From the NCBI GenBank assembly GCA_003427395.1, contig BFEA01000398.1, positions 511,373 to 575,372 of the forward strand: a stretch of DNA of 64,000 nt, written 5' to 3'. The notes beneath the pieces were generated by a model. It made no database searches, was not told the origin of the DNA, and saw only the letters and a program-made list of their open reading frames with translations. Within the stretch, counting starts at the first letter, position 1, and every line of letters begins with the position of its first letter. The position numbers were made by a program, and so were the translations under genes. The DNA is from Chara braunii (Eukaryota; Streptophyta; Charophyceae; Charales; Characeae). Below, piece by piece: positions 46,507 to 58,941 of this stretch.

Positions 46507-46639
46507 TCCTATCCTAATCGACCTTACTCCTTCGCCCAGTCCTACCGGCATACCTTAGGTCTCCCGTGCCCCTTGGAGCCTTCGTTACTTACGTCCAACG
46601 AGTTATGGACGACGGGGACGGAGGTGGAAGAGGGTGTAG

Positions 46640-47990
46640 GGTTCCGACTATGGTGGGCGGGTGAAGGAGATGGTGGAGGAAGAAGGTGCAAGAAGGTTGG
46701 CTATGGTGGATGGGTGTAGGAGATAGTGGAGGAAGAAGGTGCAAGGTGGTCGGCTATGGTGGATGCGTGTAGGAGATGGTGGAGGAAGAAGGTGCAAGGT
46801 GGTCGGCTATGGTGGACGGGTGTGGGTGATGGTGGGGGAAGAAGGTGTAAGGCGGTTGGCTATGGCGGATGGGTGTGGGTGATGGTGGAGGAAGAAGGTG
46901 CAGGGTGGTTGGCTATGGCGGATGGGTGTAGGTGATGGTGGAGGAAGAAGGTGCAGGGCGGTTGGCTGTGGCGGACGGGTGTAGGTGATGGTGGAGGAAG
47001 AAGGTGGAAGAAGGTTGGCTATGGCGGATGGGTGTAGGAGATGGTGGAGGAAGAAGGTGCAAGGTGGTCGGTTATGGTGGATGGGTGTAGGAGATGGTGG
47101 AGGAAGAAGGTGCAAGGTGGTCGGTTATGGTGGATGGGTGTAGGAGATGGTGGAGGACGAACGTGCAAGGTGGTCGGCTATGGTGGATGGGTGTGGGTGA
47201 TGGTGGGGTAAGAAGGTGCAAGGCGGTTCGCTATGGTGGACGGGTGTGGGTGATGGTGGGGGAAGAAGGTGTAAGGCGGTTGGCTATGGCGGATGGGTGT
47301 AGGAGATGGTGGAGGAAGAAGGTGCAAGGGGGTTGGCTATGGTGGATGGGTGTAGGAGATGTTGGAGGAAGAAGGTGCAAGGTGGCTGGCTATGGCGGAA
47401 GGGTGTAGGGGATGGTGGAGGAAGAAGGTGCAAGGTGGTTGGCTATGGTGGATGGGTGTAGGTGATGGTGGAGGAAGAAAGTGGGAGGTTTTTGACTATG
47501 GTGGATGGGCGTAGGTAATGGTGGAGGAAGAAGTTGGGTTGTCCTTTGGACATCCGGGCAAGGTGGATGGCTATGGTGGATTGGGAGAGGGAGATGGTGA
47601 AGAAGGTGGTGGAGGAAGAAGGTGCAAGGTGGCCGGCTATGGTGGATAGGTGTAGGAGAAGGTGGAGGATGAAGGTGCAAGGTGGTTGGCTACGGTGGAT
47701 GGGTGTAGGAGATGGTGGAGGAAGAAGGTGCAGGGTGGTTGGCTATGGTGGATGGGTGTAGGATTGGAGGAAGAAGGTGCAAGGTGGTTGGCTATGGCGG
47801 ATGGGTGTAGGGGATGGTGGAGGAAGAAGGTGCACGGTGGTTGACTATGGTGGATGGGTGTAGGTGATGGTGGAGGAAGAAGGTGGGAGTTGTTTTGGGT
47901 TGTCCTTTGGACATCCGGGCAAGGTGGATGGCTATGGCGGATGGGGAGAGGGAGATGGTGAAGAAGGTGGTGGAGGGAGAAGGTGCAAGG
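46640..47990. repeat. 53-bp minisatellite, about 24 units, with two spacer insertions
   Basis: Unit: ggtggaggaagaaggtgcaa, ggtggttggctatgg, tggatgggtgtaggagat. Starts of the ggt(c/t)ggctatgg block at 46748, 46801, 46854, 46907 and 46960 give an exact 53-bp period. Two longer segments (about 47530-47610 and 47890-47975, 'gttgtcctttggacatccgg') interrupt the array and are copies of each other, a higher-order arrangement. Because 53 is not a multiple of three, all plus frames stay open and generate spurious ORFs; coding is unlikely. Confidence 0.92.
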
Positions 47991-48789
47991 CGGTCTTGGC
48001 CCCGTGCCGCCCCCTAACCCAAGTGTCCGGGTCTGTTGTCCGCTGTATTCCCTAATCGCGGAGGCAAAACACAATTCCATAGCACACAACCTACAGCTAA
48101 CATGCAGAAAACACAGATTTGCAGAAGACACAGTTGGCTGAGAATTCGCAGAATTTGCAGATTTGCCCGTTACGGTAACTTACCGTTTTTGCTGTTTTTT
48201 TTTTGCCAGGGGTGAAAAATCGGGATACACAGACCTGTGTTTCGTGCCCCAAACGACCTCAGAATCCTCTGAAACTTGGTGGCCCCTTTCACTGTATCAC
48301 AGGGAAGGCCTCTGCAAATTTTGGTTTCATTCTGACGTCGTTTGGGTCAAGTTGCCTGTTTCGGGCGCCGACCGGTCTCAGGGTGAACAGTTTGTGGAAG
48401 TCCATTTTATGATTTTTTCAGAAAACGGACTCCGATGGTCTGCTGGGTTTGCAGGCTATCTGTTTATGCCTAGGATATGAGATCTGAGAAATCTCAACCC
48501 TCATACCCGTGGTTTGACAGCGTTGCCGCAGTCGAGCCCCCGGGCCTCCTCGACCTGTTTGTCGTCTTCGGGTGGTTTCGCGCCGGTGAGTGGTCAATCA
48601 TCTTTGCTTGCCTCAACGGCTGTCCGATGGCCAGACTCTAGCAGCTCACATAGTCCTACACCAGTTCATCAACAGAATTGACAGCAGGAGTTCCATCAGC
48701 TGAGAAAAAACAACACTCTACCCATTCCCAATTACCGTGTTCGAACAGAACACGAGGGGGCGAAATCATGCGGTATTCCGTCTAGAGCA
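47991..48789. other. Spacer between the two satellites
   Basis: Unique-looking sequence. A 105-codon frame at 48163-48480 has no ATG at its start and no recognised motif. No gene can be supported. Confidence 0.35.
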
Positions 48790-51055
48790 TAAGGGGAAAA
48801 GTAGCGATTTACATAGAAGTGGAAAAATGGACAATGCAAGCACTCTATAATACAAGAACACTAAATTACACCAAGATTTAAGTAGCGAATTACTCCCAAG
48901 TGGAGAATCAAGTGAAACATGGAGAGAAGGAGAGAAAACAACACATTTGAGCTCACACACACAAAGGGAAAAGTAGCGATTTACATAGGAGTGAAAAAAT
49001 GGACAATGCAAACACTCTACAGTAAAAGAACACTAGATTACACCGAGATTGAAGTAGCGAATTACTCCCAAGTGAGAATCAAGTGAAACATGGAGGGAAA
49101 GGGAGAAAACAACACATCTCAGCTCACACACACACGGGGAAAAGTAGCGATTTACATAAGAGTGAAAAAATGGACAACGCAAATACTCTACACTACAAAA
49201 ACACTATATTACACCAAGATTGAAGTAGCGAATGAAGAATCAAGTGAAACATGGAGAGAAAGAGAGAAAATAACACATTTGAGCTCACACACACAAGGGG
49301 AAAAATAACGATTTACATAAGAGTGGAAAAATGGACAATGCAAGCACTCTACATTACAAAAACAGTAGATCACACCAAGACTGAAGTAACGAATTATTCC
49401 GAAGTGAAGAATCAAGTGAAATGGAGAGAAAGTGAGAAAACAACACATTTGAGCCCCTACACACAAGGGGAAAAATAGCGATTTACATAGGAGTGGAAAA
49501 ATGGACAATGCAAGCACTCTACACTACAAGAACACTAGATTACACCAAGATTGAAATAGCGAATTACTCCCAAGTGAAGAATCAAGTGAAACATGGAGAG
49601 AAAGAGAGAAAACAACACATTTGAGCTCACACACACAAGGGGAAAAATAACGATTTACATAGGAGTGGAAAAATGGACAATGTAAGTACTCTGCACTGCA
49701 AGAACACTAGATTACACCAAGATTGAAGTAGCGAATTACTCCCAAGTGAAGAATCAAGTAAAACATGGAGAGAAAGTGAGAAAACGACACATTTGAGCTC
49801 ACACAAATAAGGGGAAAACTAGCGATTTACATAGGAGTGAAAAAATAGACAATGCAAGCACTCTACACTACAAGAACACTAGATTACACCAAGATTGAGG
49901 TAGCGAATTACTCCCAAGTGAAGAAGCATGTGAAACATGGAGAGAAAGTGAGAAAACAACACATTTGAGTTCACACACACAAGGGGAGAAGTAGCGATTT
50001 ACATAGGAGTGAAAAAATGGACAATGCAAGCATTCTACACTACAAAAACACTAAGATTACACGAAGATTGAAGTAGCGAATTACTCCCAAGTGAAGAATC
50101 AAGTGAAACATGGAGAGAAAGTGAGAAAACAACACATTTGAGTCCCCCGACACAAGGGGAAAAGTAGCGATTTACATAGGAGTAGAAAAATTGACAATAC
50201 AAACACTCTACAGTACAAAAACAGTAGATTACACCAAGATTGAAGTAACGAATTCCTCCCAAGTGAAGAATTAAGTGAAACATGAAGAGAAAATGAGAAA
50301 ACAACACATTTGAGCTCACACACACAAGGGGAAAAATAACGATTTACATAGGAGTGGAAAAATGGACAATGCAAGCACTGTACACTTCAAGAACACTATA
50401 TTACACCAAAATTGATGTAGCATTACTCCCAAGTGAAGAATCATGTGGAACATTGAGAGAAAGTGAGAAAATAACACATTTTAACTTACACACACAAGGG
50501 AAAAAATAACGATTTACATAGGAGTGGAAAAGTGGACAACGCAAGCATTCTGCACTATAAAAATACTAGATTATACCAAGATTGAAGCAGCAAATTACTC
50601 CCAAGTTAAGAATCAAGTGAAACATGGAGAAAAAGTGAGAAAATAACATATTTGAGCCCACACACACAAGGGAAAAAATAGCGATTTACATAGGAGTGGA
50701 AAAATTGACAATGCAAGCACTCTACACAACAAAAACACTAGATTAAACCAAGATTGAAGTAGCGAATTACTCCCAAGTGAAGAATTAAGTGAAACATGGA
50801 GAGAAAGTGAGAAAATAACACATTTAAGCCCACACATACAAGGGGAAAAGTAACAATTCACATAGGAGTGAAAAAATGGACAATGCAAGCACTCTACACT
50901 ACAAAAACACTAGATTACACCAAGATTGAAGTAGGGAATTACTCCCAAGTGAAGCATCAAGTGAAACATGGAGAGAAAGTGAGAAAACAACACATTTGAG
51001 CCCACACACACAAGGGGAAAAGTAGCGATTTACATAGGAGTGAAAAACTTGACAA
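48790..51055. repeat. Satellite DNA, 171-172-bp unit, about 13 copies
   Basis: The block gtagcgatttacatag (or ataacgattt) recurs at 48801, 48973, 49144, 49305, 49475, 49647, 49819, 49991, 50164, 50336, 50507, 50678, 50850 and 51022. Intervals are 161-173 bp, mostly 171-172. Each unit also contains gaaaaatggacaatgcaag, agattacaccaagattgaag and acacatttgagc. Units differ by scattered substitutions. Unit length equals a nucleosomal repeat, as in many centromeric or heterochromatic satellites. Non-coding: the minus-strand ORFs are by-products. Confidence 0.95.
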
Positions 51056-51141
51056 TGAAGAGCCTATTAGTAGCCAAAGAGTCCCCTACTAGCTATCCTA
51101 ATCGTTGGAAGACATCCATGGAGGATGAGGAGAAAGAAAGA

Positions 51142-51238
51142 ATGAGGAAAGAAGAAGAAGAAGAAGAAGAAGAAGAAGAAGAAAAAAAAAAAAAGAAGAA
51201 GAAGGTGAGAGGAAGAAGAATGAGAAGGAGAGGAAGAA

Positions 51239-51269
<31 letters not shown>

Positions 51270-51333
51270 AAGAAGAAGAAGAAGATGAGGAAGAGGAAGG
51301 AGAAGAAGAGGAAGAGGAAAAAGAATAATTTCT
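51142..51333. repeat. (GAA)n / purine-rich microsatellite
   Basis: Two GAA runs separated by a short A/G-rich stretch, ending the satellite block. A polypurine strand of this length can form triplex DNA. Confidence 0.95.
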
Positions 51334-54300
51334 CTACTCACCTCTCCTTAGTCTTGAGGCTGATATCTCAACTCTTGATGAAACTCCTCCCCACTTGGCT
51401 ATGACTTCCTTCCCCTCCAAGCCCTTCTCCTTTCTCTCTCACCTCCTCCCAAGTTGCCACAAACTCCTATCACTATGGCTATGGAGTCCTCCCCTCTAGG
51501 AGGGCTAACGAGACTCCTCTTAGCCTTGTCTTCTTCCTCACTAGCCCGGGAGCTATGGCGGATCACCTTCCCCACTACCACTAGCCTGTAGGCTCCCACA
51601 CACTAACTCATAGTCTCTCCTACACTTCCAAACTGACAGGGGTTTCCCTCACTTCACTCGAAGTGAGTGTAGAGCTATCATGGGCTCATTCGGGCAGCAT
51701 GGGCACTCCTCATGCAAATGTGAATGTGGCGGACTGAATCCTCAACTTATGTAGGCTGGGAACAACAGTCCGGCCAGCCCATGGGCCTCTCCATATAGCC
51801 CATGGGCCTCTCCATATGCCCCATAGTGAACTGAGGAAACCCCATGGCCAATTTTCACCACTAGGCCTCTCCGGGGGCACCTGGACCTCTTTTTGGTCAG
51901 GTTCATGCAGTCCGAGTGGTTGGTACCAACTCGGCCTGCCCCTTTGGCCTTTTTTCAACCTCTTACCTCTTGAAAAATGTTGCCCCCTTGAGTCGAAGGT
52001 CCAAGGGGTAGCCCACTTGAGAAAAAAAGGTCTAGTGGTAGGCCGGAGCATTTTTTCATGGGGCGACACATTTTCAGCCTTGGATCAGGCTGAAATCCAA
52101 GGCCCCCATTATTCCGAGCTACCTCATGGTGGTCCTCGCTTCAAATTTGAGCCCATAAGCTCAATTTTTTAATTTTTGGTGCATTTGGCTCTCTTTTTGG
52201 GCCAAATGCACAGTTCCGTCTTTTTCCCTCTTTTGTTTCTTTCCATTTTAGGCTGCCACCTCATTCTGGAGCTAGCCCTTTTGAGCTGGCCCACAAAAAA
52301 CAGCTATTTCCTCTCCACCGTGAGATCTGATCTCAGATCTATGGCCCAAAACAAAACCGGCCTTTTTCTTTTTGCATTTTCTCTCATTTATGCCCTTTTT
52401 ATGATCTCAGATCCATGGCCCAAAACAAAACCGGCTATTTCCTCTGCAATCCGGGACGCCCTCCTTGGATCTAAGAGGGGTGAGGTCACCATTAGGGCCT
52501 GCCAGTCCCTACTGCAGCAGTCCCAATGGACCAGCATATTTTCCTCCACCCATTTCTCTTGTTTTGTCTCATTCTCCCTCTATTTTCTCTCCTTTTTCTT
52601 TTCTTTTTCTTTTATTTTTGCTGTGACAAGTGTCAAACAGCTGTGCACTCTCTTTCTAGGCCTTTGAACCTCATTCATGGCCAAGTTCATGGCCGGCTGT
52701 TGGCCGTTACATCCCGGACTTCAAAAATGGTCCTCCCATGCTCCTAGGGGGCTCCATTTTGTCGTCGTTTCTTCAATTTTGAGCCCTCTTTGCTCCGATT
52801 TTCCATGGGCAGCCTATTTTTCACGTTGGGGCTCTTGCAGCTTTATTTTCTCATGCCTAGCTAATCCGAAATACCTCGGACTGCTAGGCAGCCCTCTCAA
52901 CCTCCATTTTGTTTTTCTTCTTACGCCTCCCGTTTGGGACCCACTAGTGCTTGCGCTAGTGGTGCTAATATTTTCCACCGTCAAGATCTCTGATCTTGAC
53001 GGCGCCGTTGGCTTCGCACAACCACTCCCCATATTGGCTTATGGTTATTCCTTGGGACACCTCAAGTCCCCGCCGCTCTCCCGTACTAGTCCCATTTATT
53101 TTTTTTTGCCCTGCCGGCGGTGTCGCCGATGCGCGTCCCATTTTTCGACTTTTGTGATTTGGGTCCACTTGGTCCCTGGCGTCATCCCGGTTGGTGCCCA
53201 ATTTTTATTTGAGACTTCTCATGTCCCCGGCAGTCCCATTTCATTATTCCCACGTACCTCAAGTATGCCGATTATTTTTCCGGCCGCGGGACCCCCGCCT
53301 TGCCGTCACCATTTGCCGTTGTACTCCCTTATGCCTACGGTGCCGTTTTCTAGCCTTTTGGGCGTGCCGTGACTCATTTTCCCTTGGCCTAGGCATCCCC
53401 ATGCAGTCCGTTAATTCTCAGACTGCATCCACAGCCAAGTTTTTAGTCCCACTGCCCCACATCATGCCTTATGCCAAAAGGAAATGAAGCGTTAATTTTC
53501 CAAGGGCACCCGGACTCAATTTTGGCTCCCGGAGCACCTAAAACTTGTGTTTGCCCCTCCCCATGCTGTCCGTTGCAACTCGAACTACAGTAGGGGCTAT
53601 TTTCTTTATCCCAATGCTCCACAACTAGCCCCAAGTTGAAAGAAAGGAAAACGGCCAACTCCCAAATGCATCCGGTCTTCATTTTGACTCTTGGTGCACC
53701 TAAAACATGTGTTTGGTCTCTCCCACGTAATCCGTTATTTTTCGGTTGCAAGTGGCCTTGATTTTCTTTGATTTTCTCTGCATAAATCAAAGAAAATCAA
53801 AGTCCTTTGTAACCGCCATATACCAGAATGAATCTGGTCCCAAATGCCCTTCCTAGGTGACCGTTTTTTGCCGTTAGTGCCCTTTTGACTTTTCCCCTTT
53901 ATTTTTATTTTTTTATTTTTTTTCCTCCACTCGTGGACGGTAGGGACTTGTCAGTCCCTACTTGCCGCAGTCCCAACTGACAGCCAACTCACTCATCTCC
54001 TCTCACTTCCCATTTTCTTTTTCTTTTTCTTTTCTTTTTGCATGCCAAGTGTCAACTAGCTGTTAAGGCCCTTTTCTTCATTTTTTTTTTTTTTTCTTTT
54101 TTTTTTCCTCCTTTCTTGGACAGTAGGGACTTGCTAGTCCCTACTTGTGGCAGTCCCTACTGACGGCCATCTCACTCACTCCCTCTCACTTTTTTTGTCT
54201 TACTCTCCCACATTTTTTTTTTCTTTTCTTTCTCTTTATTTGCATGCAAAGTGTCAAGTGGCCGTTAAGGCCCTTTTCTAGGCTCTTCCTCTTAGTTTTG

Positions 54301-55387
54301 GCCCTTCCTATGCCCAAGGGCCAGTCCGTTATTTCTCAGACTGCACTTTTGGCCTTTCCATGCCCTTGGGAGCGTCCGTTTGCCTCTATCTCTTCCAAAC
54401 GGTAGACCCCCATATTTCGATTTTCTCCAGGAGGCCTATTTTTTTCATGGAGTCCCTACGGATTCCATTTTCTTAGGGGAGGCCAATCCGAGATTTTCCG
54501 GATTGCTCCCATGCTTCCCGCCACTTCTCTCTTTGCCTTTTATTTTTCTTTTGACCTTCCCACTTGCTCCCACTAGTGCTTGCACTAGTGGTGCTAATAT
54601 TTTTGGCCGTCAAGATCTCCGATCTTGATATGCCGTGCCACAATTTTTCCTTGGGACGTCACAGGTCCCCGCCACTTGTCCCGCGCTAGTCCTCGACACT
54701 AGTCCCGCTAGCGGCCCCGCCGGTACTTGTCCCGCTGGTGGTTCCGCCGGTACTTGTCCCGCCGGTGGTCCCGCCGGTACTTGTCCCGCTAGTGGTCTCG
54801 TCGGCACTTATCCCGATACCGCATTTTTTGCTTAGTCCCATGTGGTTCCTGACACTTTGACCCGCCGGTGGTCCCGCCAGTACTTGTCCGCCGATGGTCC
54901 CCGGTACCTTTGTCATTTTTCCGCCTTATGGTGGTCTCCTTCCCTCGTCCTCCTCGTGTCCCGTGCGCCGTCCTCACCGGACGTGGGTTCTTATCTGGCC
55001 TGTGGCCCCTTGGTCTTCTTGACGTTGCATCCCGGTGCCCCCCTTGGCCCGGGCTACGTCTTCATGCATCGACACCTTACTTGTCATCTTCTCTCTTCCT
55101 TTTTCTTTGCGGCGCGTGCTCCATGACATTACTTCTCTCGGCGGTCCCTCTCCTTTTCCGGGGGAGCGGCCACCTCGCTTATTTTCTTGCGGTCCCTTGC
55201 CGCTTGCCCTTCCGCTAATCCTCTTCGTGGCCCCGTGGCCCCGACGACCCAGGCAACCTCCGTGCCCCCGGATACCAGTGCTTGAACACTTTCCGTCTTT
55301 CTTGCCTCCAGTTTTCTCTAATGTACACAAATCTGCCATATACAGTCTCGCGAGTGACGGGATGTTATTCGGGACCCACCAGTCCCG
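51334..55387. other. Pyrimidine-rich duplicated spacer
   Basis: Degenerate duplication of about 1.6 kb: 52500-53030 resembles 54130-54640 (shared 'agtggtgctaatatttt', 'cgtcaagatctc.gatcttga', 'cagtccctact'). A further partial copy is at about 53935-54085. The plus strand is T/C-rich with long T runs, so several long frames (for example 52677-53372) stay open without coding character. No gene is supported. Confidence 0.6.
54705..54815. repeat. 27-bp minisatellite
   Basis: About four units of ggtacttgtcccgc(c/t)ggtgg(t)ccgcc with single-base changes. 27 bp is nine codons, so reading frames are kept, but no surrounding gene is visible. Confidence 0.8.
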
Positions 55388-55862
55388 ACACCGTAAGCGC
55401 CATATGAAGAGAGTGAAGTATCGGACGGTGTCCCGTTATGGGACTGCCGCAATTAGTAAGTATGTAGCTCATAAACAGAAAGGGCTGCTATGGACGGCGG
55501 AAGGCTTTGCCCATAATATGCATTGACCGTTGGTATTTGGTTTCTCGCTTCGCATCTCCTTATTTCATTCTTAAAATTTTATTCCGTTTTATTATTTTCA
55601 GAATTACAGGCCGCCGATAAGTAAAATTTAAAAAGGCCACCCAAGTTTCTCGTCTAGAGCATAGGATCATGGTGGGTAGCAATCCTATAAAAGAAGTGAG
55701 GACTGATCTTTTGACAACAGGGACATGAGTGATCTCGCTACGCAGGACGGCTTGGTGAGTGCGGAGGCCTGAGCTGATAGTGTGGTTGTTTTGGAAACTC
55801 AGTGCCCAGGGACTGTGTATTGTTTGGCAGAGAGGGTCAACCATGGTGCGCAACAGTGGGTT
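55388..55862 (+). repeat. Conserved leader B, copy 2 (5' part of element 3)
   Basis: Nearly identical to 27263-27715 over about 450 bp, including the short frame KRHMKRVKYRTVSRYGTAAI and the 'ttattttcag|aattacag' acceptor-like site. It ends at the gag ATG (55843). Sequence before 55388 is unrelated to repeat A, so the border at 'taagcgcc' is real on the left side of both copies. Confidence 0.8.
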
Positions 55863-57105
55863 TGGAGCCGTGTCGGTAAATCAGGTCATTTCGGTCGACG
55901 AGTTGATCAAGGCATTGAAGAAGACAGATGTGGTACGGTCCTAGCTACCCAAGGTTGACATCTTCCACTTCAAGGAAAAGAGAGTATGAGAATGGATGGA
56001 ATTGATGGAACAGATCCTGGTGAAAGTCACAAAGGCTGAGAAGTTTTTAAGGATGCCAAGGTATGTTTGGTGAGAAATGCGGCCGAAAGTGACGAAGGTC
56101 GCAGCCGACGCTGCAGGAAGTTGGGAAGCTTTCAAAGACGAAATGCGAAGGCGTTTCATGTTAGGTGATGGTCTCTTCACAGTTGCCGATTGACGAGTCC
56201 TAACTAGGGATGATTTTACCACGGTCGGGGCTTTTGTCACAACTTTTGAAAAGATGGCAAGGAAGGTGCCAGGACTGGCAGAGGAGGAACAATGTGCCAT
56301 GTTCCTGGGGAATTTTACGCAGAATGAAGCAACAACTCTGACCGAAAAGGGGACAGTAGGAAAAAAGTTGATGTGGGCGACCATCAAGAGGAGCATGGAG
56401 GAAGAGATACTGGATCAAGTTTACCTCTTCCAGATAAGGCAGAAAAGGCACAAGAGGAAAGCAAGAGATGTCATTGCAAGTGGAGGAGGGGACGCCAGAA
56501 AAATCGTAGAGGAAGGGGTAGCCCAGCTTGAGGCTGTGAAGGAAGCAAGTGACCCAAATAAGGGTATGGTAGGATCGCAAACCCGTAAGAAAGTGAAACA
56601 GGTGGTGAGAGAAAAACTGCAAGAGGAAGAGGAGGAAGAAGAGGAAGGAGAGCCTGAGCCGCACAAATGAATGAAGGCGCAGTGAAAGGCAAAAAATCAG
56701 TTACAAGGGGGTCAAGGATCGGGAAAGGGGCAATACCCGCAGACATCAGCAATGCCACCACCCAAAAGCAGAGGGCAGATAGGTATGTCTGGACCATCCC
56801 AGACTGGCTAGTTTCCGAGACGATATTGGCCACAATATGGGCCTCCTAGGCCATGGTTGGGTTACAATCCGTATATGCCATGGCCGATCAGCTGGCCGTA
56901 TGGGCCTTGTTTTGGCCCACCTGCCAGCATAATATTATGCAAATATCCAGGGCTCAAGCTCAACAGGCCGCCCAACCCCATCAGACCGCACAACAAGGGT
57001 CCCAGGCCAACCAATCTGGAGTTCGTGGGCAGAATCAGAATTGGGGGAAGGCCCAAGGAAATGACGATGTTGAGCGAATCAGCTCCCGCCTTTTCGCAAA
57101 TGTGA
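55843..57105 (+). pseudogene. gag of element 3 (no zinc knuckle seen)
   Basis: ATG 55843 follows leader B (context caaccATGG). The first frame stops at 55942; capsid-like text continues to 56667 past further stops: SVNQVISVDELIKALKK, GSWEAFKDEMRRRFMLGD, EEEQCAMFLGNFTQNEATTL, VREKLQEEEEEEEEGE. After a frame change comes a Pro/Gly/Tyr/Trp-rich tail (56703-57105, WPQYGPPRPWLGYNPYMPWP). The helical-then-Glu-rich layout follows gag of element 2, but no CCHC knuckle was found. That, and at least three stops, limit certainty. Confidence 0.65.
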
Positions 57106-58407
57106 GAGCCCTCCCGTCCATGTCACGCAGGAGTAAAAACAAAACAAACTCAAGAGACAACTTGAGGACGATGCAAAATAACCCCGCGAACCGCCGAGAC
57201 AGTGTGGTCGCGTCGTCCCTTTGTCGCTCTAGTCCGGTGCGCCAGCCGTACTTCCAGCGATCCCCTACGACATGATAGGTTTTTGCGGGGCGCAACTTGC
57301 TTTCCCTAAGAGGTTGTCACAGTGGGTGTGGAAATGGAGGAAGAGGAGGAAATGAACAAGGGAATGTAGGTGACAATAATGATTGAGGAGGAGATGGGAA
57401 CTAGAATGCCTCTAGTAGTAAAGGAGGCCAGTAAGGCAGACAGGGGTATAGAAGAGGGAGAGTAGACAGAAGGAATGCGACCTTCCGACACTGCAGTCAG
57501 AAATAACATATGATTATATTTTGTCATGTTAGGAAGAATGACAAAAAAGAAGGATTGATAAACACAAATATCGAAGGGGATATCTATGACAAATTCTGAT
57601 ATTATATCGATTCAAATATCGAAGGAAGGACGAGAAAGGAGACCTTAAGAAGGGGCAAATACACAGAATGCACCAGCACCTCCAATAATATTCCGAATTT
57701 GGCAAGAAAAGGAAGCAACCCCTGATGTGATCGCGAAAGAAGTAGAGGAGGGAGAAGAAGTGGATCAGAAGTTGGAAGCGGGGACCATAATGGAGAAGCC
57801 AGTAGTAGTTGACTTCGATGAGGAAGATGGAGAAAATAGTCGGGAATACGCGATAAAAATGTTGGAAAGGATGAAAGACGTGGTGAGAAAGATGGGGAGA
57901 TTTCAAGAGAAGTTGGGAGACATATGCAGGGAAGTGAATGAATAGAGGGAGGGGACACACATGATGTTTCTCTACGGATCGGGGCCAGAAGGATGGGTGA
58001 GCAAGGGAGCGCGCCTGGAGTTAGCGTTGTGGGCTCGGGGCCGCGGTCAGGGATCGTTTTCAGGCCTCCTTCCAAACAAGGAAGAGCACCTCGGGCAGTA
58101 CAAACCAAGAGAAAAGGGAGGGCGAGCTCTAGCCAGTTGTACCTGAAGAACCCGAGTCCAGCAAGGAGAAGGAAACCATGGAAGTTCTTGACTATGAAGA
58201 TGAGGATGACGATGAGGAGGACGAGAGGATGAGAGAAGAGGATGAGAAGTGAGTGGAGCAGAGGACTCAAAAGAGAGAAGTCATGATTAGTAAGAATCAT
58301 TTTCAGAGGGATTTAGCAAAAAAAAAAAGAAAGTATAAATAGGGGACGTATTTAATGTGGAGAAAATGATGGACAAGCTTCTGGAATGACATAACGAGTT
58401 ACTCAAT
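57106..58407 (+). pseudogene. Gag-pol linker of element 3
   Basis: Broken frames with coding flavour: IAKEVEEGEEVDQKLEAG and YAIKMLERMKDVVRKMGRFQ (57727-57945), an acidic stretch KETMEVLDYEDEDDDEEDER (about 58170-58230), and LLNLKDILSWTPKLRNKLK just after (58402). The last block matches the linker of element 2. The remaining bases hold stops in all frames. Confidence 0.45.
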
Positions 58408-58941
58408 TTGAAGGATATCCTTAGCTGGACCCCGAAATTGCGCAACAAATTGAAAACTCGTCTGTCCAGAAAGTTGGTGGCCAGCGTACGTTTGGGTACG
58501 CTAATTCCGAAAAAAATTGTGTGGGTGGAGACCGGTATGAAGATGAATTGGAGGACCACTGTCACCGGCAGCATGGACGTGATTATAAAAGGAAGGTCAT
58601 GTAATGCCATGATTGATATAGGGGCTAAAATTAATCTTATTAGAGAAGAACATGCGTTCCGGCTGGGCATGGAATTAAATCGCGCTGATGGTGAAATCAT
58701 GATGGGGGCCAACATTAAGGCAGTTTTCATAGGGATGACCTCAAATGTGGTGGTGAAGGTTGGAAGTTGCTTCTTCATAATGCCGGACTTGGATCATCAT
58801 ATGATCCTAGGCCGATCGTTCCTTAACAGAACCGAGTTCCTAATACTTAATAAGCATGATGGGATTATGTTCCTCATTCTAAATGACCATATGTGCGGAA
58901 ACTATAAGGTGGTAACCTGCATCACGAAGTGTGAGGAATAA
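58408..58941 (+). pseudogene. Retropepsin-type protease of element 3 with altered active site (Asp-Ile-Gly)
   Basis: A 177-codon open frame. The expected DSG/DTG reads NAMIDIGAKINLI: the catalytic Asp and the Gly are kept, but the Ser/Thr between them is Ile. Downstream HHMILGRSFLNRTEF matches CILGTLFLHRME of element 2. Ser/Thr at that position supports the active-site hydrogen-bond network in retropepsins, so activity is doubtful. No stop until TAA 58939-58941. Confidence 0.8.

Noticed and set aside
46354-48131. Many 60-164-codon ORFs on both strands
   Set aside because: They arise from the 53-bp repeat, whose three frames cycle through each unit; no start or motif outside the repeat.
48163-48480. 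105-codon ORF between satellites
   Set aside because: No ATG at the start, no recognised motif and no support from a related copy in the window.
48790-51055. Possible CRISPR array
   Set aside because: Whole ~171-bp units are similar along their length; there are no unique spacers between short identical repeats, and the context is eukaryotic.
52677-53372. 231-codon plus ORF
   Set aside because: It lies in a T/C-rich duplicated tract lacking stops for compositional reasons, and the related copy at 54130 does not keep the frame.
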